Part shown: positions 46,685 to 58,663 of the stretch, in pieces | How positions within the stretch are numbered: the first letter of the stretch is position 1 | Layout of the letters: every line of letters begins with the position of its first letter | Assembly: GCA_029706075.1 (NCBI GenBank) | Contig: JAINUG010000005.1 | Span: 4,267,001-4,331,000 of the forward strand | Reading direction: 5' to 3' | Source of the DNA: Aldrovandia affinis | Taxonomy: Eukaryota > Chordata > Actinopteri > Notacanthiformes > Halosauridae | Length of the DNA stretch: 64,000 bases | The notes under the pieces: generated by a model | Databases searched by the model: none | What the model saw: the letters and a program-made list of their open reading frames with translations, nothing else | Told to the model about the DNA's origin: nothing | Made by a program: the position numbers and the translations under genes

Positions 46685-46754
46685 GCATGATGAATATCTT
46701 TCATGAAGATTATCTCAGGGGTTAAAATCTTTTTTTCTTCTTATTTGCTTTCAG

Positions 46755-46810
46755 GAGAGTTTGATAACAGCTCTGTAAGAAGTTGGAACAAAAGGCTCAG
46801 TCTTAATTTG
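46755..46810 (+). CDS. gab3: gab3 exon 5
   Basis: A 56-nt exon, residues 342-360: (G)EFDNSSVRSWNKRLSLNL. The ending matches the KRLSLNL conserved in mammalian GAB3. Acceptor CTTTCAG, donor TTTG|GTAGGA, phase 0. Short but well supported by both splice sites and the family match. Confidence 0.93.
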
Positions 46811-47249
46811 GTAGGAAACCATCTAGTACATACATCTCTGTGCTCATTAAATTACATATAATCTACTCAACTGGTTGCAAAAAGAATGGATGGAAAGTAA
46901 TTCAGAAATGGTCAAACAGAAATATTTGAAACCCACATAATGTTTCCCTACAATCCCAACAGTAGCCCTTTTGAGAAACAATAATTGTCTCCTAACTTCT
47001 AATGCATAGCAGTTTCAGCCAGTGTAGAAGCAGATTAGTGCACTGAGTGCAAACTACCTGTTGGTGGTACTCTCGCCTGCTTGTGGTAAGACCTGGACAG
47101 GCTCAAACCGCTATTCATTAAGAGTGTTATTTCCATCTCTTCTTCATGGACAGACAGGCAATAGAGGTTCAAGCCCAGTATCAAAAATCAACAAACAAGA
47201 TGTCACAACGTGTTTTGTGCATTGCCCCTGTCGCCTGCTCTTGTTTCAG
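46811..47249 (+). other. gab3: gab3 intron 5
   Basis: 439 bp, GT-AG, unique sequence with no recognised repeat. Confidence 0.85.
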
Positions 47250-47511
47250 CCTCGACTGACCCCAGTCTATAGCCCAAGCTCGGTGGACTGCTATGAAGAC
47301 AGTTATATCCCTATGAACTCTGGGGTCTCCCCACCTGTCCTCAACTCAGACCATGAGATGGACGGCTATATCCCCATGAGCCCCACATCAGTTCAATTCC
47401 TCATGTCCAATGGGAACCCAGACACCCCTCCCCCTGCCGCCCCCTTGCGAGGATTGCCCAGTGAACTGGAGCCACCTCCTGTGAACCGTGATCTGAAGCC
47501 GCGGCGGAGAG
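47250..47511 (+). CDS. gab3: gab3 exon 6: two YIPM motifs and GRB2 atypical motif
   Basis: Encodes residues 361-448. DSYIPMNSG (Y379) and DGYIPMSPT (Y400) are YxxM motifs that bind the p85 SH2 domains of PI3K when phosphorylated. LEPPPVNRDLKPRRR contains the PxxxRxxKP motif bound by the GRB2 C-terminal SH3 domain and so anchors GAB3 to activated receptors. Acceptor TTGTTTCAG, donor AGAG|GTAAGG, phase 1. Confidence 0.97.
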
Positions 47512-48752
47512 GTAAGGGGCACAAATAGGACAACACCGAGCAGAATTGACCAGAAATAGATCTCGCCTCGTATGTTTAGTTTTTTTTCTTCTGCAAAGCA
47601 AACATGACATTTCAAATATGACATTTCAATTATTATTTTGTGGAATCAGATAGCCTCTTAGCATTCGCATGGAAAGGTCTCGCTCTCCCTCACGGATGTA
47701 GAGGCAGAGATGTTGCAAGAGCAAATACATGGTGCCGAGGCTTGCGCAGACTGAAGTGTTTGTGCACTAGCTCTCACGCCTCTGCGGCCACTGCTGCAAA
47801 GCACCATGATGATTCTGAAGTGCTGGAAAATAGTGTGTGCTTTTTGGGTTTTGTAATGCTTTTTTAACAGCGCGCCAACTATTCACCAAGGAAACAGACC
47901 AGCACAAACAGCTCCAGTTTTGAACGTTTTAAAAGCAACCTTGACCCCATCATGTCATAAAATAGTGAGCAAATGCAATTTGTTTGTTGTTTTTATTTCA
48001 TCTCCTGAAGATTTTTGTTGCTTTATATAACAGTTCTCATAAACAATGCCATTATTTTCCATTATTCAGTGTTTCTGAATCAATAGGCAGTGGAGCACAC
48101 CATCCATGCAGGTTTTATTTCCATCTCAGTTCTTAATCAGTTTTCTTCTTTGATCTTATTTTGATATCTCTACATTTAATCTACTGTAAGTGTAAGGTTT
48201 TTTTTTGAGGATACGCCCCCTTAGGTGCCCACATATTAGCTTTGCAATGACTTGCCTTTGGCCTTACTGGAGAGCTTATTACTCTAAAAGGGCACCTGAC
48301 ACGATTTTGAACATCACCACAGATAATTAAATCCATCAATATACATCTTCAACAGTAATATGGTTCCTTGTTTTTTCACTTTGTGGCGAGCCCCTTTATA
48401 TTTTCTTACTTTAATAGAAAGTTTAGGATGTGACGTAGAGTTGAGCACTTGTGAATGGGTGGGAAAACGACTCCAATATTGAGCTATCGGACAGTGATTA
48501 TGACACAGAAGATTTCCCATTATGGGCACCAACACCAGGGCAGTGTATGCTTTACAGGTTTGTGCCGTGTCTCTCATCGTCAGAGTCTCACATAAACTCA
48601 GGATCGGAATTGATGCAGTTGCTGCCATTCCTCCTCTGTCAGATTCAGATCTCAATTGTAAGCACTTATATGTTCAAGAAGTTGAAACTAGCTAGTTTGT
48701 GGTCTTGCAGAGGTCATTGGTGATGTTAAGGTAGGCTACACACAGTAGTTAA

Positions 48753-50544
48753 CCCTTTGATACATAACCCGGGTCAAAAATGACCCGGTGGAGAGTTTAT
48801 TTTCTATATCTTTGCAAAAAAAGAATTTCATCATTCAGCAATCCAGGTATTCCTCAATTAACTTGTTTTTGATAATCACAAATCTTTATTTTGATATTTC
48901 CTTTCTTACTTTTTGAATAAAAATGGTTTTGTATTACTACCCCTCTAATGCATAACATGGGTCAAAAATGACCGCATTCATTTCTATGTACGTTTATGCA
49001 CACTTGAGTGTTTATTTGCTATATCTTTGGAATAAATGTATTTTATCACTCAGCAATCCAGGCAACTTGTTTATGATAAGGAACCTTTTGATCTTTGTGC
49101 TTCTGAAAATTGACAGTTATCAGATGTGTACAGTCGTGGCCAAAAGTTTTGAGAATGACACAAGTATTGGTTTTCACAAAGTTTGCTGCTTCAGTGTTTT
49201 AGATCTTTTTGTCAGATGTTACTATGGTATATTGAAGTATAATTACAAGCATTTCACAAGTGTCAAAGGCTTTTATTGACAATTACATGAAGTTTATGCA
49301 AAGAGTCAATATTTGCAGTGTTGACCCTTCTTTTTCAAGACCTCATGCAGTACCATTCTTTATTCATGGCTGTGTTCTTAGGCAAAATTGTGAGTGAGCC
49401 CCTCCCTTGGCTGAGAAGCAACCCTACACATGAATGGTCTCAAGATGCTTTACTGTTGGCATGACACAGGACTGATGGTAGCGCTCACCTTTTCTTCTCC
49501 GGACAAGCTTTTTCCGGATGCCCCAAATAATCGGAAAGGGGATTCATCAGAGGAAATGACTTTACCCCAGTCCTCAGCAGTCCAATCCCTGTACCTTTTG
49601 CAGAATATCAGTCTGTCCCTGATGTTTTTCCTGGAGAGAAGTGGCTTCTTTGCTGCCCTTCTTGACACCAGGCCATCCTCCAAAAGTCTTCGCCTCACTG
49701 TGCGTGCAGATGCACTCACACCTGCCTGCTGCCATTCCTGAGCAAGCTCTGCACTGGTGGTGCCCCGATCCATAGCTGAATCAACTTTAGGAGACGGTCC
49801 TGGTGCTTGCTGGACTTTCTTGGGCGCCCTGAAGCCTTCTTCACAACAATTGAACCTCTCTCCTTGAAGTTCTTGATGATCCGATAAATGGTTGATTTAG
49901 GTGCAATCTTACTAGCAGCAATATCCTTGCCTGTGAAGCCCTTTTGGTGCAAAGCAATGATGCAGGTGTGCAGGTAACCATGGTTAACAGAGGAAGAACA
50001 ATGATTTCAAGCACCACCCTCCTTTTAAAGCTTCCAGTCTGTTATTCTAACTCAATCAGCATGACAACAGAGTGATCTCCAGCCTTGTCCTCATCAACAC
50101 TCTCACCTGTGTTAACGAGAGAATCGCTGACATGATGTCAGCTAGTCCTTTTGTGGCAGGGCTGAAATGCAGTGTAAATGTTTTTGGGGGGATTAAGTTC
50201 ATTTTCATGGCAAAGAGGGATTGCAATTCATCTGATCACTCTTCATAACATTCTGGAGTATATGCAAATTGCCATCATAAAAACTGAGGCAGCAGACTTT
50301 GTGAAAATTAATATTTGTGTCATTCTCAAAACTTTTGGCCATGGGTGTATATGTGCTGAAAAGTTTAAAAAAAAACATATTTCAAATATCAATGGATTCT
50401 TGTGTAGACCAAATCACTGCTAAAATCATTATTTTAACAAAATTATTATTAAATTATTATTATAGTATGTCTTTATTGATGACGGGTCATTTTTGACCCA
50501 TGTTATGCATTAGAGGGGGTGTGGAGGGCTTATGTATCAAAGGG
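48753..50544. mobile_element. piggyBac-like MITE, TTAA target
   Basis: CCCTTTGATACATAA at 48753 and the inverse TTATGTATCAAAGGG ending 50544 are flanked by TTAA on both sides (48749-48752, 50545-50548). Subterminal repeats GGGTCAAAAATGACC occur near both ends, and CTCTAATGCATAACATGGGT near 48941 is mirrored at 50498. There is no transposase of its own; a Tc1 element sits inside. Confidence 0.9.
49131..50347 (-). mobile_element. Tc1-like transposon, minus strand, near full length
   Basis: Ends CAGTCGTGGCCAAAAGTTTT and the inverse AAAACTTTTGGCCATGGGTG, next to TA. The minus-strand transposase is in two overlapping frames. 49952-49716 (GFTGKDIAAS...STIYRIIKNFKERGSIVVKK, paired HTH) is followed by 49773-49450 (TTSAELAQEWQQAGVSASAR, then RDWTAEDWGKVISSDESPFR with the first catalytic Asp). 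The C-terminal part beyond 49450 is decayed and includes a TIR-proximal deletion. Inactive. Confidence 0.92.
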
Positions 50545-50784
50545 TTAATCTAGCTAAACACTTACTCCTGTGCGTTGCAGCCATTTTTCCCATGTTTTCT
50601 TAATCTTTTCATTATTGATGGGGAACCTGTGGACACTTATCCCATTTTTCTGATGTGTTGCATCAGAGCAGCCAACCACCACACATCTACACAAAATGTT
50701 AATAGTATTTTCCACAACTCAACATCTAGTATTGGCTCCCATTAGCTTTCTCCCCAGCGAATGCTGGACTCTACCTCATAGAAT

Positions 50785-51296
50785 GTTGCTCCCCCATACC
50801 TCCAGTCACTCATCACTCCCTACACCCCTCCCAGACCCCTCCGCTCCGCCTCCTCTGGCAAACTGACTGCCCCATCCCTCCGGGCGCCTGGCAGCCGCTC
50901 CTCGCAGTCTCGCCTCTTCTCTGTCCTGATCCCTCGCTGGTGGAACGACCATCCGCAATCGGTCAGGACCGCGGAATCACTTGCGATCTTCCGCAAGAGA
51001 CTCAAAACCACTACCACTGAACTCTGTCCATCTAGCTAAAATGTCTTCACCACTGTTTATTTGTTCAACACTATATACCCCTCCTTACTCCATCCCAAAC
51101 CCCCCAAAAACACACTAATTTTTTCCCAGTGTCCCAGGTATACAGATGCCTGCAATGATGTCTATTGCTGATGCCTGCACTGATGTGCGCTAACTATGAT
51201 TGTTGACTATACCTTGTATTAATGCACATCTTGTAAGTTGCTCTGGATAAGAGCATCTGCTAAATGCTTAAAATGTAAATGTAAAATGTAAATAGA
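50785..51296 (+). mobile_element. L2-type LINE 3' fragment
   Basis: Starts in the C-terminal ORF2 region (APPYLQSLITPYTPPRPLRS-like reading) and continues through the 3' UTR to TGTAAGTTGCTCTGGATAAG, AGCATCTGCTAAATGC and AAATGTAAATGTAA. It is the third sizeable L2 copy in the window. Confidence 0.85.
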
Positions 51297-52431
51297 ACAC
51301 AATTTTCAAAATGGCTTAAAAATACAGTTTTAATAGTTTTTTGGGTGGATTTGTCACATTTAACAAATGCTATGGCCACTTGTTTGTGTTATTTCTGCAA
51401 AGTTGTTACTACTGTGCCAGGTGCCCTTTAATCATACAGCTTTTATAAGCACTATATAATATTTATTAATATTTATAACAATTGACATAGACTGTCATAG
51501 GGTGCGCTATGTCATTATCTATACCATAACATGTGCACGTGGCATACCACTGTAATTGATGACACAGAAGGAGACAGACTACTGGATGATAGTACCTTAC
51601 TGCTTATGAAGGCTTTGTTTTTATATAAGAGGATTTACAGTAAGTGCAATTCAAATAACCTGCATAAACATATTTACTTATACCTGTCCGTTACAAAAAA
51701 ACTTCCAGCAGCAACCCATATCTGTAATAAATAATTAACAGCCAGTGCTTGATAACTTGATGTCAAATCCAGAAATGCATCCTAAATTACTGCTCAGTCA
51801 AACATGGTTTGACTGAGCACAGCTGGAAGGACCTCAGCAGGAAGGAAAAACAGCATTTAGCTCAACATCAAGGACCTGGTTGGGAAAATGCTTCTGTATC
51901 CAGAACAATCTCCCATTTATTTGCCCATCAGGATTGTCTGTCAGGGTACCTTGGTATAGCAGATTCAAAGCTGCGAGGCCCGTGAAATGTGGGAGGCATG
52001 CATGGAATCACATCCTTTGGGGCAATTGCCTGCAGCGGTAAATGAAAGAGTGCTGGAGCCCCCACTGGGGAAAGGAAAGAGTCAGGGGCAATGGGCCATC
52101 TCTGAAGTTTAAGCACACCTTTGCACTGCAAGTGGTCTTGTCCTGCACTTTTCTGCAGCAGAAGCCTATATTTCAGCAAGCCCACATCCAAACAGTCTAT
52201 CATAAATTATTCTGCAAGAATTGATGTATTAACAATGTAGAGTGTGGCATATGCTTCGGGTTTTTTGAGAACTCATTACAGTGGCAATGTTTTTTTATAT
52301 ATGTTTAAAGGGGTATGATGTAGGCACCATAGCATTGTTTAAACATTAATCCAGACCTGTGCACACTATGTGGAGCACCCTATAATAATCATAAATGAAT
52401 GTTTAGAAGACATAGAAACCAGGGCCCGTAT

Positions 52432-53792
52432 TCACAAATAATTTTATCTTACCACTAGGAGTACTTCTAAATCGCACTAAAACCTTTTAGTTAGGAGTCC
52501 CACCTTAAAACCTATTCACAAAGCTGCAAAGACAAACTCATACTAAGGAATTCCTAGAATTTTCAAGCTAAAGTGAGGCGGGGTTGACGTCGTTGCTATG
52601 GATGACGTTGTTTCTCATGAATGAGCTTACTCAGAATGCCCACAGCGATTGGCTGATATAGGGGATGGGTCTCTGCCCGCGATTTCAACCTAGCAAATAA
52701 ATGATATGCTACTGTAAATGGGTATGTAGGCCTACCTGTTCCTGTTATATTCTAGTGGTGTAACGGATCGCAGTTGATCCGTGATCCGTACGGATCAACC
52801 CCCACGGTTCGGCACGCATATGATCCGCGGATGAATAGCTAAATTGAACCATCATAGAGAAATACAGTTTTTCTGCCGCTGTCACATTTTAAAGTAACAA
52901 TTCCCTAAATCTCAATGCAGAGTTACAGCGAAGAGATAGACAACCATGTATGTTTTGGTTTGCTTTGTTTTTCATACTAAATGCCTTTCTGGGAGGCAGG
53001 TTTTAGAAACGCGACCGAATTAAATAAAATGTAAACATTAGCGATCTTTTAATTTTTATTAAATTAATTCAGGCATAAGACCACCTAGTTAAATCGCCTA
53101 AGGCGTACTGAATCTAAAAATGTATTTTGTGAAATTTTCGAATAAAGATTTAGTAAAATAACTTAAATTGAAAAACTGAAATTATCATTCATTCAATTCC
53201 TTGAGAATAGTTCCTGGTAATTTTGGTGGAAAGCGCCTTTGGTCCCGTTATAATTTTTTGCTGATCCAAAAAATGATCCGATGCACCCTATTATATTCTA
53301 ATAAAGATTCTAAAATACAAATGTAGGCTACGTGTCACTGATTTAACATGAAACCAAGAATACTGACTAGTCAATTGGTTACATGTCTGCATCTCGTAAA
53401 CAATCAATCAGGTATCTATGTAGGCTATAATATATATAATATTATATATAATAATACCCTCGCGACCTTTTATGAGCTCTGTATCATTCAATATCTCCAG
53501 TGTTGACGCGATTGCGACAACGATTGCCGGCAGCAGCAGATTTTCGGATCGCCGTGAGCAGGTCTTTAGCGACTTAGAAGTCCTCTTGACTGCTTCTAAC
53601 TTCTCCTGGACTTAGGAGCTGTTTTTAGCTCTCAAACCCTTTGTGAAATACTCTTATCCCAAAAATGTAGGAGTCCTAAATTTATGAGTGACAAGCCCAT
53701 TCTTTTATATATATATTCTTTTATATTTTTCTATATAAATTGCGGAGTTAGGACCAACTTTTACCCTTAAAATGCTTTGTGAATACGGGCCC
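52432..53792. mobile_element. Non-autonomous DNA transposon with GGGCCCGTATTCACAAA ends
   Basis: GGGCCCGTATTCACAAA at 52432 and the exact inverse ending 53792. Further inward, GTTAGGAGTCCCACC is mirrored by GTAGGAGTCCTAA-type sequence near 53668. Read one base in, CAG flanks both sides (3-bp duplication). No transposase; an inner hAT MITE splits it. Confidence 0.8.
52753..53290. mobile_element. hAT MITE with perfect 8-bp duplication
   Basis: TAGTGGTGTAACGGATCG at the left, GATCCGATGCACCCTA at the right, flanked by TTATATTC at 52745-52752 and 53291-53298. Subterminal GATCCGT/ACGGATC repeats. No coding capacity. Confidence 0.92.
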
Positions 53793-54044
53793 AGAACACT
53801 AAGACTGTAACGTAAAAGTACTTAACCTAGATAATACCCTGGTAGGGTGGGCTGGGAGATTTGGTCAGAATTGTATTGATATTACTGCAGTTGAGTATTT
53901 ACTGTGATGTCATAGTGAAAATGCCATAGATATAAAAGAGACCTGGAGTGGGCTAGTAGAGACTACAAAAAAGATATAGGAGACACTCTGCCCAATTACT
54001 GTACCACTGTGTCACAAGTTTGCCATCTGTTTCCTGGTTTGCAG

Positions 54045-54135
54045 CAAGACCTCCGCCACTAGACCTACGGGGCCTGTCCACGATCAGTGAGTGTCCACTC
54101 CATCTGTCTCTGACACGGACCCTGACAGAGCCGGG
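54045..54135 (+). CDS. gab3: gab3 exon 7: PPPLDLR segment
   Basis: Encodes residues 448-477: ARPPPLDLRGLSTISECPLH, then LSLTRTLTEP. It matches the RPPPLDLRNLSIIREH...LTRTRT segment of mammalian GAB3. Acceptor GTTTGCAG, donor CCGGG|GTAAGC, phase 2. Confidence 0.95.
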
Positions 54136-54430
54136 GTAAGCATGAATTTTAGCAATTACATTTTTTTAAATTTGATCAAATCTAGAGACGTACATACAAA
54201 TGTTATATGCTTTATATAGACAAAGCTTAATACAAGTTACCTTCAAATGTGAAATAGATTAAGGCCTAAAATACAATGATCTAGCCATCTACTGTATACA
54301 TAATTCCTCAGGTGATTTGAATTCATATTAACTGGGATTCTTTTAAACCAAATTCATAATTTCTGCTGGGAACTGGGAATGCCAACACTAGAATTAAATA
54401 AACTTATTTTGAGTGCCAATGGATTTCATG

Positions 54431-57325
54431 CATGAGGAAATAATGTGCCAATATGAATTAATTAAATAAAAAGTGAAATGTCAACATAAATAATTAAATG
54501 TAAAACATTTAATGATTTATTTCCATTTATATACAGTATTTATTTTCACATTTAATTATTTGTATATTTATTTATATAATTAATTAATTAAAATAATATT
54601 GCCATTTCATATGTGTTGTGAAATGGGAAATAATTAAATCTGTCAACATTATACATCAAAGCCAGTGGGTAGGATCTACCACTTGATTGGTATAATTTTG
54701 TAAAATGTCTGAGACAACCCATTTAGTCTGGATCATTTGATATCAGTTGTCGATGATCACCATGTGATCAAACCTAGTTAGCTTGCTTAGTATAGATCAG
54801 TAGCTAAGTACCTGTAAAATCTTTGCTGCTTAGTGACAATATCAGTGTGCCAGCATGTCAAAAAGATGGGGGGTGGATTGTACCAAAAAATTTGGCGAAT
54901 AATTGGTTGACGGAGGTCAATGATACAGTGAATGCTACACCTCACTGACACTCCAGGCTAGTCACTGATATGCCTGTGCTTTTGAGAGAAGTGACTGGCT
55001 AGAGAAGTTACGGTATGCGATGATCTGCACACCATACAAAAGAAGCTACTGGTGTGGTGAAGTCACCCACTGCAAGCTTGGTAGCTGCAGTTTATTTCAT
55101 ACTGCAGCTATAATGCTTGTATAAAAGAAAGACTTCGCTAGTTAGCCAGCCCTGCTGTTAAATATTGTTTGAAGACACAGACATACACTACAAACGTGTT
55201 TCTCCATTTTGCGGTGGTTATGAAGATCACTATGACGAGTGTGCTAGCTAGTTTCTTAGTGTTATTGCTGGCAGGGAGAAAGAAGCTGGTAGTGGTCTGT
55301 CAGATGGGTCCATGGCTATACTTGAGCGTTCGCTTCTGTGCCATTCAGTGTGTCATATCGGTGTAAGTGTAAGTTGACTAATGCTGAAGTCAGTTTAGCT
55401 TGTTTCAGTAAAATGGTTAAGATTAGGATTTGGGTAGAACTATCTGATCTTATATCATGTGCTTAGGGGAATCTCTGTCTTTAATTGTCATGACTTAGCC
55501 ATTTGACACTGACTGACGCACATTCACGAGTGAAATTATATTGTTAAAAAAAGAAACCCGCAGAAATATTGGCATTACAATCACTTCCATAAAATCGATC
55601 ACAGAGTTAGGGGTCGCAACATTTGCTTTGATCAAGCCACTAGGTACAGGTCCACTAGTACAGTCGAGGCCAAAAATATTGCCACCCTTGCACGTTTAAA
55701 AAAAACCTCAAAATAAATTCAATTTGACAAAAGGTCTCCACAATTATTTATTTCACTGTTAATAGTATAGAAACTTGGTCTTTGATTCAGAACTTAACAC
55801 ATCATTTTAAATCATAAAATAAACAGAAATGGCATTGAGAAAATAACTGCAATCAAGTGCTTCCTACAGCCATTAATGAGATTCCTACACCTCTCTACTG
55901 GCAGTTTGGCTCACTCTTCTTTTGGAAAGTGCTCCAGCTCTCTCAGATTTGACTGCTGTTTTTAGATCTCTCCACAGGTGTTCAATGGGATTTAGATTTG
56001 GGTTCATTGCTAGCTACTTCATAACAGTCCAGCATTCTGTTTTGAACCATTCCTGGGTGCTTTTTGAAGTGTGTTTTGGGTCATTGCTGGAGGACCCATG
56101 ATCTTTCACACAGCTTCTGACACTGGGTTGAACATTGCGTTCCAAAATGGCTTGGTAATCTCCTGGTTTCATGATGCCGTGCACAGATTCAAGGCATTGT
56201 TCAGGGGTGTTTTGGCAAACTCCAGACAGGCTTTTTTGTGTCTCTCTCTCAGCAGAACTCCCTTTCACTGGGTTGGCGACGGATGATGCGAGTTGAAACT
56301 GTTGAACCTTGTGTCTGAAAGTCAGCTTGAATCTGTTTTGCAGTTGTCCAAGGTTCTTTCTCCACCATTCAAACAATCCTTCGCTGCAATCGTTGATCAA
56401 CTTTTCTCTTGCAGCTACATACAGGGAGGTTGGCTACAGTGTCATTGGCCTTAAACTTCTTGATAACATTGTGCATGGCGGACACAGGAACATGAAGGTC
56501 TCTGGAGATAGACTTGTAGCCTTGAGATTGTCCATGCTTGGCTACTATATTTTGTCTGAGCTCCTCAGACAATTCTCTACTTTTCTTTCTTTCCTCTATG
56601 CTCAGTGTGGTACACACAGGGGCACAAAACAGCAGAATAAGTACTTTTCTCCATTCAAACTGGTTGAATAAGTAATTATTAGAAGAATTAATTAAAGAAG
56701 AATCAATTGCTTGAAATACAATTTTGTCTTACAACTTCTAGAAGGTGCCAATAATATTGTCCAGGCCATTTTAGGATTTTTGTGTGGAATAAGTATTCAG
56801 TATTATTATTTTTTTGTTCCACTGCAAACCAAATAAATGCATATGTGGATACCAAAATACTTTTTAATTTCAAAACTTTTCTGGAAGAAATGGTGAATTT
56901 TTTGAAAGAAATGCAAGGGTGACAATATTTTCGGCTACCAACATTTCTCCTACTGTGGCAGGAAAAATCTCATAGACATCCTGCATGGGGGGCACCATAT
57001 TCAAAACACCTCAGTACGCAAAAGCAACCAAGCGAAGTTTAACCACCAATCAAATGTTAGAGCCCACCCACTGGCTTTGATGGATGATGTTGACAGATTT
57101 AATTATGTTCCATTTCACACCACTGAAGAAATATGACTATATTAATTAATTAATTAAATATATAAATAAATATATAAATAGTAATGAAAATAAATAATGA
57201 CATACTAAATCATTTAAAATAATTAAATAAATGAAATGAATAATTAAACATTTTACATTTAATTATTTATGTTTACATTTCACTTTTTATTTAATTAATT
57301 AATATTGGCACATTACATTCCTCCA
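54431..57325. mobile_element. Element with long inverted arms (about 270-300 bp), split by a Tc1
   Basis: The left arm (about 54431-54705) has GAGGAAATAATGTGCCAATA, AAGTGAAATG, CATAAATAATTAAATG, GGAAATAATTAAATCTGTCA and CATCAAAGCCAGTGGGTAGG. The right arm (about 57040-57325) carries the inverse of all these blocks in inverse order (CCACTGGCTTTGATGG, ..., TATTGGCACATTACATTCCT). The centre has unique DNA and a Tc1 copy. This is a foldback-like DNA element or a large MITE. No target duplication could be set, so limits are approximate. Confidence 0.8.
55661..56945 (-). mobile_element. Tc1-like transposon, minus strand
   Basis: Left end CAGTCGAGGCCAAAAATATT after TA, right end ATGCAAGGGTGACAATATTT. 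The minus-strand transposase is broken in two frames: 56617-56369 (ELSEELRQNIVAKHGQSQGY, SISRDLHVPVS, HTH region) and 56400-56014 (first part decayed; later SVRSCVKDHGSSSNDPKHTS, corresponding to the QQDNDPKHTS block with changed residues). Several frameshifts; inactive. Confidence 0.88.
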
Positions 57326-57433
57326 TAAATGATGCGTTTTTTTTGTATGTCAATCTATAAAGGTCAAATCCATTACATTCATGATCTGTCAAGTCTTCAT
57401 TTATGTAAGCGTTCATATACATACAAATATATA

Positions 57434-58654
57434 CACTCAGTGGCCACTTCATTAGGTACACCTGTACACCTGCTCGTTAATGCAATTATCTAATCAGCCA
57501 ATCATGTGGCAGCAACTCAATGCATAAAAGCATACAGACATGGTCACGAGGTTCAGTTGTTGTTCAGACCAAAAATCTGAATGGGGAAGAAATGTGATCT
57601 AAGTGACTTTGACCGTGGAATGATTGTTGGTGCCAGACGGGGTGGTGTGAGTATCTCAGAAACTGCTGATCTCATGGGATTTTCATGCACAACAGTCTGT
57701 AGAGTTTGCAGAGAATGGTGCGAAAAACAAAAAACATCCAGTGAGTGGCAGTTCTGTGGGCAAAGACGCCTTGTTAATGAGAGTGGTCAGAGGAGAATGG
57801 CCAGACTGGTTCAATCTGACAGGAAGGCTACAGTAACTTAAATAACCACGTGTTACAACAGAATGGTACAGTGGTATGCAGAAGAGCATCTCTGAATGCA
57901 CAACACGTCGAGCCTTGAAGTGGATTGGGCTACAGCAGCAGAAGATCACATCGGGTTCCACTCCTGTCAACTAAGAACAGGAAAGTGAGGCTACAGTGGG
58001 CACAGACTCATCAAAACTGGACAGTTGAAAATTGGAAAAACGTTGCCTGGTCTGATGAATCTCGATTTCTGCCGCAACATGCAGATGGTAGGGTCAGAAT
58101 TTGGCATAAACAACATGAATCCATGCATCCATCCTGCCTTGTGTTAATGGTTCAGGCTGGTGGTGGTGTAATGGTGTGGGGAATGTTTTCTTGGCACACA
58201 TTAGGCCCCTTAATACCAATTCAGCATTGTTTAAATGCCACACCCTACCTGAGTCTTGATGTTGACCATGTGCATCCCTTTATGGCCACAGTCTACCCAT
58301 CTTCTAATGGCTACTTCCAGCAGGATTATGTCACAAAGCACATGTCATCTCAAGCTGGTTCCACAAACATGACAATGAGTTCAGTGTACTCCAATGGCCT
58401 CCACAGTCACCAGATCTCAGTCCAATAGAGCACCTTTGGGATGTGGTGGAACGGAATATTCGCAACATGAATGTGAAGCCGACAAATCTGCAGCAACCGC
58501 ATGATGCTATCATGTCAACATGGACCAGAATCTCTGAGGAATGTTTCCAGCACCTTGTTGAATCCACAGCACAAAGAATTCAGGGTGTCATGGGGACAAA
58601 GGTGGGTCCTACCCAGTACTAGAAAGGTGTGCCTAATAAGGTGGCCACTGAGTG
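57434..58654 (+). mobile_element. Tc1-like transposon, full length, frameshifted
   Basis: Ends CACTCAGTGGCCACTTCATT and the inverse AATAAGGTGGCCACTGAGTG, next to TA; 1221 bp. Frames: 57581-57841 (MGKKCDLSDFDRGMIVGARR, HTH), 57925-58428 (NWTVENWKNVAWSDESRF, AGGGVMVWGMFSWHTLGPLI, FQQDYVTKH), then another frame to 58620 (SPDLSPIEHLWDVVERNI, QRIQGVMGTKVGPTQY). DDE-block residues are visible, but stops and frameshifts make it inactive. Confidence 0.94.
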
Positions 58655-58663
58655 TATATATAT

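Larger units (their letters stand above)
44941..46754 (+). other. gab3: gab3 intron 4
   Basis: Contains a SINE (45238-45550) and a MITE (46201-46684). The remaining AT-rich DNA shows nothing recognisable beyond a small LINE-tail-like scrap near 45725-45760. Confidence 0.8.
48287..51429. mobile_element. DNA transposon of unknown class hosting a piggyBac-like MITE, a Tc1 and an L2 fragment
   Basis: AAAGGGCACCTGACAC (48287-48302) and its near-perfect inverse GTGCCAGGTGCCCTTT (51414-51429) are candidate termini. Between them, outside the nested elements, are fragments such as 48451-48723 (IELSDSDYDTEDFPLW and QCMLYRFVPCLSSSES) that may be parts of a decayed accessory or transposase ORF. Superfamily not recognised. 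No clear duplication was found. Confidence 0.55.
47512..54044 (+). other. gab3: gab3 intron 6
   Basis: 6.5 kb, filled mainly by two nested transposon blocks (48287-51429 and 52432-53792). The flanks 47512-48286 and 51430-52431 show nothing recognisable. Confidence 0.8.

Noticed and set aside
48451..48723. Host gene (acidic DSDYDTEDF protein)
   Set aside because: It lies between transposon ends and is broken; more likely a remnant of the outer element.
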